DNA of 64,000 nucleotides from Diphasiastrum complanatum (taxonomy: Eukaryota > Streptophyta > Lycopodiopsida > Lycopodiales > Lycopodiaceae), in contig CM055113.1 in assembly GCA_029204225.1 (NCBI GenBank), positions 26,093,462 through 26,157,461 on the forward strand, given 5' to 3'. Below are positions 11,260-23,087 of the stretch, piece by piece (position 1 is the first letter of the stretch; every line of letters begins with the position of its first letter). Below the pieces are notes generated by a model that was given only the letters and a program-made list of their open reading frames with translations, searched no databases and was not told where the DNA came from. Position numbers and translations under genes: made by a program.

Positions 11260-11996
11260 TGTGAAGAATTGAAAAAGATTATCTATGTTAGATATAGGGG
11301 TCTTATGTTTTTAACATCAAGCATGTAGGTGTAGGATGTTGATAGGAATAAATTTGGCATAGATGGCAAATTATGCATTTCCACTTGTAATGCCACTATT
11401 GAGCCAAAATAGAGTAAGAGGCTAAACACGTGCCAATTAGAGTGTAGACAAGTGTAAAGCTTTTGTTTGATGAATTCCAAGAGGTCCAATAGGATTTATA
11501 GGTGGAACCTTGTGAGGTCCAATAGGAAATTGAGGTGTGCTTGAATATAGTCCAATAGAATTAAGAGGTGCATGGATCAATGATCCAATAGGATCAAGAG
11601 GTGACAAAATATGGTCCAATCATAGTTAAGCATAGTGGTAGCTCATGGACCTATTAGTATCATTGTACTCCTCATTTTGAATCTAATTGATTTGGTGATT
11701 TCATGGATTTTGTGAGTTATTGGATTTCTAGCTTTCTCTCTCTCTACCCGAGAGCTCATGATGTATTTCCTCTCTCTACCCGAGGAGAGCAGCTTGTTTT
11801 TACTTGGATTATTTTTTGAATACTTTCCACACGTGTGAGTGAGAGTTGGAAGTGATTGAATGCATGTAGTAGTGTGTTTTTGCCATAGGATCTAAGATTG
11901 ATTTTGAATCTCAATCTAGTCTTGTTCTTGGTGCATCTACACACCTTAAGAGATCACAAGTACATGTTGTGGACAATCCACACGTGTGAAATTCAA
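11260..11996 (+). mobile_element. Copia-D solo LTR (arm A)
   Basis: Begins TGTGAAGAATTG and ends near GTGTGAAATTCAA. It matches the 3' LTR of Copia-D (16695-17394, opposite strand). No polyprotein follows, and the two flanks are consecutive parts of the Harbinger transposase (RVQGFVELHF-type sequence on one side, TFARIV on the other). The left flank is aaatg. The right flank in arm B reads aaatg after the LTR, while in arm A it is mutated, so a 5-bp target duplication is likely. It contains two copies of the palindrome CACACGTGTG (11828-11837, 11979-11988). Confidence 0.75.
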
Positions 11997-11999
11997 CAA

Positions 12000-12274
12000 A
12001 GAAGTTCGACAAAGCCTTGGACCCGTTCATGCATCCAGGTAGCTCTTTAAGAGCCTCTTCGACTAGGCATTGAGCAAAATATCTCCAACACTTTGGTATA
12101 CAATGGTATCCTTTTGGAATGGCTAACAATTCTTACCTTGGAACAAGCCTCAGCCACATTTAGAAAAACCCAACACAGCAACAAACATGTCATTTGTCTT
12201 CTCCTGGCAACATCCATTATTTTGGAGCTACATGGAACAACATACATCAATTCAGACATTGAATAGGTAAGCAT
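12000..12274 (-). pseudogene. PIF/Harbinger transposase, 5' exon (arm A)
   Basis: Minus-strand segment with the typical plant Harbinger transposase start: DVARRRQMTCLLLCWVFLNV, then a conserved SHSKRI..YTKVLEIFCSMPSR run and GCMNGSKAL/RVQGFVELHF-type sequence in shifted frames. The likely start is the ATG of MDVARRRQ. Two small frame changes are present against arm B (16417-16694). It is interrupted by the copia LTR at 11996. Confidence 0.7.
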
Positions 12275-12399
12275 TGTATGGAAACACTAGTAGTATAGCA
12301 GAATGGAAGCACAACCAATACCATTTTGCTAAATTATCTCTCTCTACTTGCACATGAGTTATGTTTCCAAGCACTAATGCACACACAAACGTAACATGT

Positions 12400-12582
<183 letters not shown>

Positions 12583-12756
12583 ACTGAGAAATGGATGCTC
12601 AACCATCAAAAACACTTGTTCTACAAAAATGCTTGCATTGGATTGGTTGTTACAGTTCATAACACTTAAAAAAGTGCATATCCAACCTACCAAATTCTCT
12701 TTATCTACAACTCTTATATTGCAACAAAACCGTCCAAACAACAATCAAGCATGCCG

Positions 12757-12760
<4 letters not shown>

Positions 12761-12837
<77 letters not shown>
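12761..12837. repeat. (CT)n microsatellite
   Basis: About 77 bp. The paired tract in arm B (15979-15995) is only about 17 bp. Confidence 0.95.
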
Positions 12838-12840
<3 letters not shown>

Positions 12841-13153
12841 CAAGTTACCAATCTATCTCTCCATATCATTCATATAAAGCACAATATGAAACACCAAGCA
12901 TTTGAATATAGAAAGATGTCAACAACGTCAACAATAGCATGGCCATGTGAACTTTCCAATCACTTCATCCTCACTCTAACAATAGAGGATACACAAACAG
13001 TTTCCAAATAGTTCATACACTAATCCAGGCACAATAAAGCATGAATATTTCTAAACCTGTTGCATAAAACTCCAACCAACTTTTTAACTACATCATGTCT
13101 ACTCCATCAATGAGAACATAAATATAATTTATACCAAACAAACAAAAAACTCT

Positions 13154-13957
13154 CTATGCATGCTTCATAAAACTACAAATAACATCTTTGAGCTCCTTCA
13201 AAACATCCAGTCTAGCCTGTTCAAATTCTCTTGCTACTTTTTCCTTCTCAATTTCATGTTTGGCCAAGTTGACTATTGCATCTTCGATATTCTCCAAGGA
13301 GCATTTGTCCCTCATTTTTTCATTTGCTATTTTGCTCTTGTGCACCCGCCTCTCTATGCCCACAGGTTCATCAATTGGTTTCCCTGATGGAAGACCCTCA
13401 TTATTGGTTTCCATTTCGACTTCTTCCTCCACATCAATAGAACTAACATGTGCATGGCACACGACATCTGCTCTGTTGTGCATATATTGATCAATAATGT
13501 CGAAGTGCTTACATTTTGTGGATCTTTCATTTCCGGAAATACTATTAGCCAATTTGTCTTCCTTCTATTCTTTGTAAGTCAAAGCTTCAACATCTTTATC
13601 AAAGTCGAGGCAAGTTGAGCAAAGTTGTATGAACAATTTGTACCAAACATCAATGCCTTGTTTTGGTGGCTTCAGAAACTCTTCTTGCATTTCTCCCCGA
13701 ACGTGAATGAGATTCACAACCCAGTGCACCATCCACCTTTTCCCCTTCGACCTACTGGATACATGAGCAATGTCTTCAGAGGAAATCACCCTTCCCCTTT
13801 TCATGTTTGATTGTGTTTTTGCTTGTGGCTCATTGCCCTGTTGTGAATTAAAATGTATATGTAGCCCTGAAAAATTTCTTTTGGCCACAATTCGTCGTAA
13901 TGCCAAGTTTTGCAATTGTGTGGATTGTGTGGATGGAACATATTCCGAGCCATCCAA
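13154..13957 (-). pseudogene. Harbinger ORF1-like trihelix/Myb protein (arm A)
   Basis: Minus-strand gene of the DNA-binding partner that PIF/Harbinger elements encode beside the transposase. Visible parts: a basic segment (SRSKGKRWMVHWVVNLIHVR), the trihelix core with spaced Trp residues (WMVHW, DVWYKLF), and a charged helical C-terminus (LENIEDAIVNLAKHEIEKEK) likely to form a coiled coil. A deletion of about 20 bp after DFDKDVEA removes the CRKKWKTIY block present in arm B and shifts the frame, giving two pieces (13957-13565 and 13552-13154). Upstream sequence to 14035 (MASRFVSYRPFDD) may be a 5' exon or leader. ORF1 and the transposase are on the same strand. Confidence 0.75.
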
Positions 13958-14035
13958 AGTATGTTGGCTCCATCTTGTTGCTCACTACAATCGTCAAAAG
14001 GCCTATACGAAACAAATCTAGATGCCATGTCCAAC

Positions 14036-14759
14036 AAGTAGCTACAAGCTACTACCTCTTGCGATTGTAGCAATCACCTCTTGCTACTTGCTACTACCTC
14101 CCCAGCCACTGCACACTACTTCTGCAGCTCTTTTTTGTTGTCTGTGTGTGCAAGCACGGTAGAGATTGGGAGACACACACACATAGACAAAGAGATAGAC
14201 AAGAAAGAAGGCAGCTAAGTTTGGCAGTGGAATTGAAAGACTAGATTTAAACTTAGAAAGGAGGACTGTGGCTGCCAGAGGAGACCCGCCAAAATGAGCT
14301 GCTGCTATAAAATAAACTACATAAGGCAGGCACAACCATTGCTGATGTAATGTCATTTGCTGATTCTATAAGCTTGGGGTTATAATTAACATCCTTTGCC
14401 AGAGGCATTTTGTAAGAGAGCTTCACAAGTGTGATGCCCTCGACAACTGGGAAGGCACTGTCAGAAATCTCAACCCTCAAACTTTTCTAAATTTCAATGC
14501 CCTTGCCCTCAGCCTGACATTTATGTTGTGTGCGTCAAAGTTTATGTTGTCATGACTTACATGCATGTATGTGCTGAGAAAACAATTATTGCTTGGGTGG
14601 ACGTCATGTCTTGGTTTTTAATATTGTGGATGTTCAGGGTTACAAATTTGTAAACAATCTACCATTAATTAGCAATAGTTTATGTCCGTATTTGCTCAAG
14701 AGTGCTTGATACCCAATGTTTACAATATGGATGTTGACATTTGTAGGTTCACATGATTG
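14036..14759. other. Spacer between inner inverted arms
   Basis: About 724 bp at the centre of the inner inverted duplication with no inverted partner. It contains a CA-rich stretch near 14165 and a short protein-like frame on the minus strand (see 14325-14480). One or both Harbinger 5' ends may lie here, but I could not identify terminal inverted repeats. Confidence 0.6.
14325..14480 (-). other. Possible captured exon of unknown origin
   Basis: Minus-strand frame starting MRVEISDSAFPVVEGITLVK and continuing through LSYKMPLAKDVNYNPKLIES to SAMVVPAL. The composition is protein-like (balanced hydrophobic and charged residues, no low-complexity sequence) and unlike the adjacent TE proteins. I do not recognise the family. 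It could be a fragment of a host gene taken up by the Harbinger element, or chance. Confidence 0.3.
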
Positions 14760-14767
14760 CTTGTTGG

Positions 14768-15662
14768 ACATGGCATCTAGATTTGTTTCGTATAGGCCTT
14801 TTGACGATTGTAGTGAGCAACAAGATGGAGCCAACATACTTTGGATGACTCGGAATACGTTCCATCCACACAATCCACACAATTGCAAAACTTGGCATTA
14901 TGACGAACTGTGGCCAAAAGAACTTTTCCAGGGCTACATATAGATTTTAATTCGCAACAGGGCAATGAGCCACAAGCAGAAACACAATCAAACATGAAAA
15001 GGGAAAGGGTGATTTCCTCTGAAGACATTGCTCATGTATCCAGTAGGTCGAAGGGGAAAAGGTGGATGGAGCACTAGGTTGTGAATCTCATTCACGTTCG
15101 GGGACAAATGCAAGAAGAGTTTCTGAAGCCACCAAAACAAGATATTGATGTTTGGCACAAATTGTTCGTACAACTTTGCTCAACTTGCCCCGACTTTGAT
15201 AAAGATGTTGAAGCTTGTCGAAAAAAATGGAAGACGATTTACAAAGAATACAAGGAAGACAAATTGGCTAATAGTATTTCCGGAAACGAAAGATCCACAA
15301 AATGTAAGCACTTCGACATTATTGATCAATATATGCACAACAGAGCACATGTCGTGTGCCATGCACATGTTAGTTCTATTGATGTGGAGGAAGAAGTCGA
15401 AATGGAAACCAATAATGAGGGTCTTCCATCAGGGAAACCAATTGATGAACCTGCGGGCATAGAGAGGCGGGTGGACAAGAGAAAAATAGCAAATGAAAAA
15501 ATGAGGGACAAACGCTTCTTGGAGAATATCGAAGATGCAATAGTCAACTTGGCCAAACATGAAATTGAGAAGGAAAAAGTAGCAAGAGAATTTGAACAGG
15601 CTAGACTGGATGTTTTGAAGGAGCTCAAAGATGTTATTTGTAGTTTTATGAAGCATTCATAG
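14768..15662 (+). pseudogene. Harbinger ORF1-like trihelix/Myb protein (arm B)
   Basis: Plus-strand copy of the trihelix protein. The frame from 15081 is open for 193 codons: NLIHVRGQMQEEFLKPPKQ, DVWHKLFVQLC, the CRKKWKTIYKEYKEDK block typical of Myb_DNA-bind_4/trihelix domains, an acidic middle, and the same charged C-terminal helix ending FMKHS. Immediately upstream, in the same frame, the TGG that encodes Trp in arm A is TAG here (about 15076), which removes the start of the DNA-binding domain. Arms A and B therefore carry different, complementary lesions. The upstream MASRFVSYRPFDD segment (14768-14942) is also conserved. Confidence 0.75.
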
Positions 15663-15978
15663 AGAGTTTTTTGTTTGTTTGGTATAAATTATATTTATGT
15701 TCTCATTGATGGAGTAGACATGATGTAGTTAGAAAGTTGGTTGGAGTTTTATGCAACAGGTTTAGAAATATTCATGCTTTATTGTGCCTGGATTAGTGTA
15801 TGAACTATTTGGAAACTGTTTGTGTATCCTCTATTGTTAGAGTGAAGATGAAGTGATTGGAAAGTTCACATGGCCATGGTATTGTTGACGTTGTTAACAT
15901 CTTTCTATATTCAAGTTGTTGGTGTTTCATATCGTGCTTTATATGAATGATATGGAGAGATAGATTGGTGACTTGTAT

Positions 15979-15995
15979 GAGAGAGAGAGAGAGAG
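15979..15995. repeat. Short (GA)n tract
   Basis: About 17 bp; paired with the 77-bp tract 12761-12837 in arm A. Confidence 0.9.
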
Positions 15996-16175
15996 TTTTC
16001 AGCATGCTTGGTTGTTGTTTGGACGGTTTTGTTGCAATATAAGAGTTGTAGATAAAGAGAATTTGGTAGGTTGGATATGCACTTTTTTAAGTGGTATGAA
16101 CTGTAACAACCAATCCAATGCAAACATTTTTGTAGAACAAGTGTTTTTGATGGTTGAGCATCCATTTCTCACTCA

Positions 16176-16291
<116 letters not shown>

Positions 16292-16416
16292 ACATGTTAC
16301 GTGTGTGTGTGCATTAGTGCTTGGAAACATAACTCATGTGCAAGTAGAGAGAGATAATTTAGCAAAATGGTATTGGTTGTGCTTCCATTCTGCTATACTA
16401 CTAGTGTTTCCATACA

Positions 16417-16694
16417 ATGCTTACCTATTCAATGTCTGAATTGATGTATGTTGTTGCATGTAGCTCCAAAATAATGGATGTTGCCAGGAGAAGACAAATG
16501 ACATGTTTGTTGCTGTGTTGGGTTTTTCTAAATGTGGCTGAGGCTTGTTCCAAGGTAAGAATTCTTAGCCATTCCAAAAGGATACGATTGTATACCAAAG
16601 TGTTGGAGATATTTTGCTCAATGCCCAGTCGAAAAGACTCTAAAAGAGCTACCTGGATGCATGAACGGGTCCAAGGCTTTGTCGAACTTCATTT
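16417..16694 (+). pseudogene. PIF/Harbinger transposase, 5' exon (arm B)
   Basis: Cleaner copy of the transposase N-terminus. From MDVARRRQMTCLLLCWVFLN it runs through VAEACSKVRILSHSKRIRLY, KVLEIFCSMPSR and MHERVQGFVELHF. The frame is open up to the point where the Copia-D LTR begins (target duplication cattt at 16690-16694). In an uninterrupted element the next codons would be those now found at 11254 downward on the other strand. Identification rests on the order of motifs expected in HARBI1-like plant transposases. Confidence 0.75.
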
Positions 16695-17394
16695 TTGAAT
16701 TTCACACGTGTGGATTGTCCACAACATGTACTTGTGATCTCCTAAGGTGTGTAGATGCACCAAGATCAAGACTAGATTGAGATTCAAAATCAATCTTAGA
16801 TCACTTCCAACTCTCACTCACACGTGTGGGAAGTATTCAAAAAATAATCCAAGTAAAAACAGGCTGCTCTCCTCGGGTAGAGAGAGAAAATGCATCATGA
16901 GCTCTCGGGTAGAGAGAGAAAGCTAGAAAGCCAATAACTCACAAAATCCATGAAATCACCAAATCAATTAGATTCAAAATGAGGAGTACAATGATACTAG
17001 TAGGTCCACGAGCTACCACTATGCTTAACTATGATTGGACCATATTTTGTCAGCTCTTCATCCTATTGGATCATTGATCCATGCACCTCTTAATTCTATT
17101 GGACTATATTCAAGCACGTCTCAATTTTCTATTGGACCTCACAAGGTTCCACCTCTAAATCCTATTGGACCTCTTGGAATTCATCAAACAAAAGCTTTAC
17201 ACTTGTCTACACTCTAATTGGCACGTGTTTAGCCTCTTACTCTATTTTGGCTCAATAGTGGCATTACAAGTGGAAATGCATAATTTGCCATCTATGCCAA
17301 ATTTATTCCTATCAACATCCTACACCTACATGCTTGATGTAAAAAACATAAGACCCCTATATCTAACATAGATAATCTTTTTCAATTCTTCACA
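16695..17394 (-). mobile_element. Copia-D 3' LTR (arm B)
   Basis: About 700 bp. Read on the minus strand it starts TGTGAAGAATTG, directly after a purine tract (GGAGGAG, 17395-17401) and the polyprotein stop codon, and ends GTGTGAAATTCAA next to cattt (16690-16694). It carries the palindrome CACACGTGTG at 16703-16712 and 16819-16828. It lacks about 33 bp present in the arm A LTR. Confidence 0.8.
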
Positions 17395-17400
17395 CTCCTC

Positions 17401-19512
17401 CTAAAAAATTATCTTTGAAGATTTGAGCATTGATCTTGATATAACTCCAAGATTAGATCTATGCTTGATGAAAGCACTTTTGCTCAAAGGCTTAGTGAGT
17501 AGATCGGCAATACAAGAGGACGAGTTGACATGCTCCAAATAGATTTCTCCTCCAATAAGCTTTTCTCTCACAAAATGGTGTGCCACTTCTATGTGCTTGC
17601 TTCTTGCATGAAATATGGGATTATTGGCAAGAGCTTGGGCCGAGATATTATCACACTTGATCATTGGTAGATCATCCTCCTTGATGCACTTTAGCTCCAT
17701 TAATAACCTCTTCATCCAAAGCACTTCTTTGGTAGTTGTAGTGAGTGCTTTGTACTCGGCCTCACATGAAGAGAGAGATATAGTATCTTGCTTTTTGGAA
17801 AGCCAAGATATTAGATTGCCTCCAAGAAAGATAGTGTATGCACCAATAGACTTTTGATCCATCTTGTCACTTGCAAAGTCCGAATCCGAGTAGCCAATAA
17901 TGGATAGATCTTCACTTTTATAGAGTAGACCATAATCACAAGATGAAGATACATATCTTAGAATCCTCTTGTCCATTTTCCAAAGATGGATCTTAGGATC
18001 TTGCATAAATTGACTCAATTTGTGCACACAAAAACTTAGATCGGGCCTAGTAATGGTAAGCCAAATCAAGGAGCCTACAAGACTCCTAAAAAGTGTGATG
18101 TCCTCAAAGGATCTTTCATCACCTTTATTAGGATCTTTTACAATTTGCTCCATTGGAGTATCTATGCTCTTAGAATTTTCCATATGGAATTTTTTCAACA
18201 TAGAGTGAGCATATCTAGATTGGCATATAAAGACATGATTTTCATAAAAATCAATTTCTAGGCCTAGGATGTAATGCATCTCTCCTAGATCTTGCTTTTT
18301 AAACTCACATCCAAGTGCTATCTTGGTTTCATCAACTAGCTTGATACAACTTCCACAAAGAATAATGTCATCAACATAAATTAGAAGAATGACAATATTG
18401 CTATCAACAAACTTTAGATACATGGAAGGATCATAGTCACTAAGAGTAAATCCTAGTGAGATTAAAAAAGAGTTAAGTCTTGAATACCATGATCTTGGTG
18501 CTTGCTTGAGTCCATAAAGACTTTTGAAGAGCAAGCACACTTTGGACTTATCCTTGATGAATCCTTGAGGTTGTTCCATATAGATCTCCTCCTCAAGATA
18601 ACCATTTAGAAAAGCATTGGATACATCTAATTGGAACACCTTCCACTTGAAAAAACAAGCAAGAGAAATAAGAATTCTTATTGTCACCATCTTTGCAACG
18701 GGTGCAAAGGTCTCCTCATAATCAAGACCATGGATTTGAGCAAATCCTTTGGCACATAATCTTGCTTTATGCTTGTTGATGGTGCCATCATGATTGAACT
18801 TGATCCAAAATACCCACTTGCAACCAATAACATGCTTGTTGGATGGAGGATCCACAAGCTCCCAAGTATTGTTGGTGATCAATACATCATACTCTTGCTT
18901 CATGGCATCATACCACTCCTTGGTGTTGAGTGCCTCTTGTACATTCTTTGGCTCTTCATGAGAGACATAAAAAACATAATTAGTGGAATCAAGATCCACT
19001 TGTTTGCCTTTGTCAACATATGAGAGCCTCTTAGGCTCGGATCTATCTCTCATGGATCTTCTTGGTGAAAAAATCCGAGGAGAGTCTTCTTCAAATCTCA
19101 ACCCCATCACATCATGATTGTCTTCAAAATCTATAATTGATGATGCATCCATAGATTTCTTGATCTTGGCCTCTCCAAATGATGAGTGTTGATCTTCATG
19201 AAAGACAACATCTCTACTTTCAATAACTTGAGAAGTAGAGAGTATAAAGACTCTATAGGCCTTCTTGGTGGATGAGTATCCAACCATGATCCCTTTGCAT
19301 GCACTAGGATCTTCCTTCTTCCTTGTTTCCAAGGGAATATGGACAAAGCATAAGCATCCAGAAACTCTAAGGTGATCAACCTTAGGCTTCTTCAAAAATA
19401 AGATTTCATATGGTGACTTTCCTCCAAGAGCTATATGTGGGAGCCTATTGCAAAGATAATTTGCACAATTAATGGCTTCTCCCCAAAAATCTTTGGGCAA
19501 AGATGCCTCAAT
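17401..19512 (-). pseudogene. Copia-D integrase C-terminus, reverse transcriptase, RNase H
   Basis: Open for about 700 codons. Starts at ASLPKDFWGEAINCANYLCN (end of integrase), then HLRVSGCLCFVHIP, the RT segments IGCKWVFWIKFNHDG, QLDVSNAFLNGYLEEEIY (first catalytic Asp), YGLKQAPRSWYSRL and YVDDIILCG (catalytic pair), and RNase H with GYSDSDFASD, SSCEAEYKAL and IKCDNISAQALANNP. It ends LGVISRSMLKSSKIIF at a TAG just before the polypurine tract. An in-frame TGA (19513-19515) separates it from the integrase core upstream. Confidence 0.9.
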
Positions 19513-20885
19513 TCACATAGATTTTGCACATTCACATAGAGATCTATTCTTTCTCTCAACCACTCCATTTTGAGATGGAGAGTAGGTACAAGAAAACTCT
19601 CTTTTAATGCCTTCAAGCTCACAAAAAACTTGAAATTTATTGGAGATATATTCACCACCTCCATCACTTCTAAGAGCTTTAATCTTGAATGAGAATTGCT
19701 TCTCTACATAAGCTTTGAAAATAAGGAAATGATCAAACACCATAGATTTAGAAGCAAGAAGATATATCCAAGTGAATCTTGTGTAATCATCAATGAAAGT
19801 AACAAAACAAGTGGCTCCTCCCTTGCTTGTAGTTGATGAGAAATGCACATCCGAGTGGATTAACTCCAAAGGATGCTTGCTTTTGATAGTAAGATCTTGT
19901 AAATGGCTTTTTGTGAGATTTAGCAATAGCACAAGCCTCACAAGGCTTGATCTTCTTGGAGAGTGACTTTGGCAAGCCAATAGCTTTGGCTTCTTTGATC
20001 ATAGAGAGCATGGATTTGTAGTTGGGATGTCCCAATCTCCTATGCCATAATTCCTCCATAGAGAGCTTGTTCACAAGAGCAACATTACAAGCATTCACAT
20101 ACTCATTTGGATCTAGTTTATATATGCCACCAAGTCTAGATCCTAATGCAAGTATCTCATCATTCTTCTTGATAGTGCAAGTATCAACATTGAATTCTAC
20201 ATCAAGGCCATTATCAAGCAATTGGCCAACACTAATAAGATTCTTGGTAAGCTTAGGTACATAAAGAACTCTAGAGAGAGAAAGAACTTTAGAGGATGCA
20301 AGCTTCAAGGGAATGTTCCCTATGCCTTCAATAGGACATTCAAAATCATTTGCAATGTATATTGATTTTTTGACTCCAACATAAGGTGCAATAGAAGAGA
20401 AAGAGTCCTTGGAGCTACACATATGTGAAGATGATCCACTATCAATATACCATAGGCCGTCCTTCTTGAAAGGAGTAGATGAGAAACTAGAGACCATAAG
20501 AGATCCCTCTCCATCACTTGCAATAGTGTCTTCCTTCTCATTGGTAATATTGACTTGCTTGAGTTGATTCTTCTTTTTGAAGCAATTGGTGGCATAATGA
20601 CCTTTCTTGCCACAATAAAAGCACTTGATCTTCTTAGAAAGCTTGTCCATCCTCAAGAGTTTGTATTCTTGTCTTGATTCTTCTGAAATTAGCACACTTT
20701 GGAGAGCCTCCAGACTTGGTAGCTCCTCCTTAATGGCATAGGATTGGACAAGGTTATCAAATTCACTTCTCAAGTAATTGAGAATGACTTGAACTAGCTC
20801 ATTTTGATTGATGGAATCACCAATGCAAGCAAGCTCTCTATGAATATCTTTTACTCTCAAAACATAATGGCCATCTGAAAATCGC
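19513..20885 (-). pseudogene. Copia-D gag C-terminus, protease, integrase core
   Basis: From the 5' truncation inward: gag tail (VKDIHRELACIGDSI, then LPSLEALQSVLISEE), a CCHC knuckle CFYCGKKGHYATNC, the protease site WYIDSGSSSHM, the pre-integrase motif LWHRRLGHPNYKSM, and the integrase residues IHSDVHF, RSDGGGEY and NGVVERKNR. A frameshift near 19880, after KPCEACAIAKSHKKPF, moves the integrase to another frame, and the TGA at 19513-19515 ends it. Otherwise well conserved. Confidence 0.85.
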
Positions 20886-21764
20886 ATGAGTAAGTATCCA
20901 TCAGAGTTTGAAGCCATCAAGGGTATTCATTTTGTTGTGGGTGCAATAGATGGGAGCCATATCCCCATAATTGGCCCCACACAAAATCCACAAGACTATT
21001 ACAATAGAAAAGGGTTTCATTCAATTCTTTTGCAAATTGTGGTGAATACACGTTGTCTAGTATTGGATTTTGATGTTGGTTGGGCAGGTAGTATGCACGA
21101 TTGGTCTTTCTTCAAGCAATCAAAAATTGGCCAGAGGTGTTCGGTTGGGTTGCTTGGTTGGGGATGCAGCTTACCCACCAAGGGATTGGATGCTAAGTCC
21201 ATTGTCATAAGGACGGTTTGTCTATTGTTGAGTACAATTGGAATTATGCATAATCAAGCACTAGAATGGCAGTTGAGCGAGCATTTGGTATGTTGAAAGT
21301 CCAGGTGGAGAATTTTGCTCTAGCAAAATGACATGAAGCTGCAATATGTCCCCGATATGGTTGCAACCTGCCTCGTCCTACATAATCTATGTATTATACA
21401 CAAAGATAGTTTTGATGAGACATGGGTGGCTGAGGCTGAGGCTGAGTTGAGGTTGATGAACATGTCTACAAACCATGGCAATGTCCAACAAAGGGAGGCC
21501 ATGAACTTTAGCTCTGAAGCATTGCATGAAGTCCAGAGATTGCGAACTACCAACGGAGAGGTTTTTCAAGGACAACATGATGAGGAGCACATGCAGGATA
21601 TTGACCACACTGGAGATAGTTCTTCTGAGAGTGAGATTTCAGATGAGGAAAGCTTCATTCGAGTGAGCACAGATAGACCAACATCAGTTGGGATACAACG
21701 ACGAGACAAACTAGCAGCCGTCTTGTATGCTAGGAGGCATATTCCCAATCAGCGATCTGAATAA
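20886..21764 (+). pseudogene. PIF/Harbinger transposase, DDE catalytic exon
   Basis: Plus-strand DDE_Tnp_4 (HARBI1-like) catalytic region. First Asp in VVGAIDGSHIPII (codon at 20949), then DYYNRKGFHSILLQ, second Asp in SMHDWSFF (21099), and the Glu in VERAFGMLK (GAG at 21275, in a shifted frame). After the Glu come MVATCLVLHNLCII and an acidic tail (GDSSSESEISDEES) ending at 21764. At least one frameshift lies between the second Asp and the Glu, and another follows it. It begins abruptly at the truncated end of Copia-D. With 16417-16694 it completes the two ends of the arm B transposase gene, the middle exon having been lost. Confidence 0.85.
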
Positions 21765-21898
21765 GGTGAATATCATGTCCAGATGGCAGGTTAAATAGTA
21801 GTTTCATCAGTTTGCTCATTTAACATACGTTCTATTTGATGTCGGCAATGTAGCTTGACTTGTTCACATATTGATTCCTACAATTAATATAGTATACA
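21765..21898 (+). other. 3' flank of Harbinger DDE exon
   Basis: About 130 A/T-rich bases between the transposase stop and the first gypsy LTR. Probably the 3' untranslated or terminal part of the Harbinger element. No terminal inverted repeat was recognised. Confidence 0.4.
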
Positions 21899-23087
21899 TG
21901 TTGTAAAGCTACCTTTACAAGCTTTACTTTCGGCGCCACTGGCATCAGCATTGTCCCCGGCGCCAGCAGCGCCTTTACTGCTCCCGGCGCCACTGTGATC
22001 AGAATCCAGCCGGCGCCAAGTTCCTATGGCTGAAAATCTTTGATCGGTTCTAGCGAAGTCCAGAGAGCTCAAATCGATGCGCAATCACCTCACACGATCT
22101 AGGCATGATTAAAGGAAGCTTGGGGATCAATAAAATCTAGAGAGAGAAAATGACGGAAAACGTGCTTTACCAGCCTGGGTAGAGTGCTTGGTATGAGGAG
22201 GGGTGCCGAATCCCACCAATACTATAGGGGAGTGCGGGTTGCAACTCAGGACGTGCTCCAACCAAGTGTCAGCCTCCCTTGTTGGAATGTTGTCTTGGCA
22301 CTCGCCTTGGCATGCCAGCTCCCCGGAGACTAGGGTCGGTCACACACTTGAAATGTAACCTTCTCATATTTATCAATAAAGTGGGAATTTTCTCAAACTA
22401 ACTCTGATTACCTTCTAGGTTTCAGTGTTTGGTAAAAGCGCCAGTTGTAAGGCCGCTTCAAAATTTTTAAGTTGGCACATAGCTGAGGGTCGTATCCCGG
22501 GACGCCAGCGGTATGCCGTCGGGACCATTCGGTCCGTGGCTCCAGCGGTATGCTGTCTGGACCATTTGGTCCAGGAACTGGTTGTCTCCATATCTATCGC
22601 GGCTTGTGGTTCTGAGTGTTCCTTGCATGAACGTGAATGGGTTAAGCTCTTGGTGAAGAAGCTCTAACCTGTCGGCTGAGTTGGATGGCTTGCTTGGGTG
22701 GAAGTTACCTGTTTATGGCTGTCCAGTCTGGCGTGGCGCCAAGCTGGCTTCCAGCGCTCATGACGAAGCTTTCAGTTGGTTAAGTGTGATGTAAGTCAGA
22801 CCGCTTGCTTGGAATGGATGTTACTCGTTTGTAACAAAGCTTCGAGTTGGAGAAGTTTGATGTTTGTCGAGCGACTTGATTGGAGGGAAATCACCCACAT
22901 CGGGACCTCCGATCTGGCATGGTGCCAGGTTGGATCTCAATGTTGGTTTTTGGAACTTCAAGTTGGTTAAGTCTGATCGTTGTTGGCGAGTTGGCTGCTT
23001 GTATGTCAAGTGGGTTTGGATGGCAAGAGTTGAAGGCTGGGAAGCTAAGTCGTGGTTCCCGGCTCCTTTTGGGATGCTTGTGCTACA
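21899..23087 (+). mobile_element. Gypsy LTR G1
   Basis: About 1.19 kb, starting TGTTGTAAAGCTACC and ending GTGCTACA, two bases before a primer site (TGGTATCAAAG, 23090). GC-rich with repeated GGCGCC. The same LTR recurs at 24884-26053, 26660-27573 (divergent), and in pieces at 55756-58481. Assignment to Ty3/gypsy comes from the gag that follows LTR G3. Confidence 0.8.

Larger units (their letters stand above)
17401..20885 (-). mobile_element. Copia-D internal region (gag part to RNase H)
   Basis: Minus-strand Ty1/copia body. It ends at the 3' LTR and is truncated at its 5' side: the gag frame stops at about 20885, where the sequence passes directly into the Harbinger DDE exon. The 5' LTR, primer site and gag N-terminus are lost. 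It is the same family as Copia-E (42681-45558). Confidence 0.9.
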
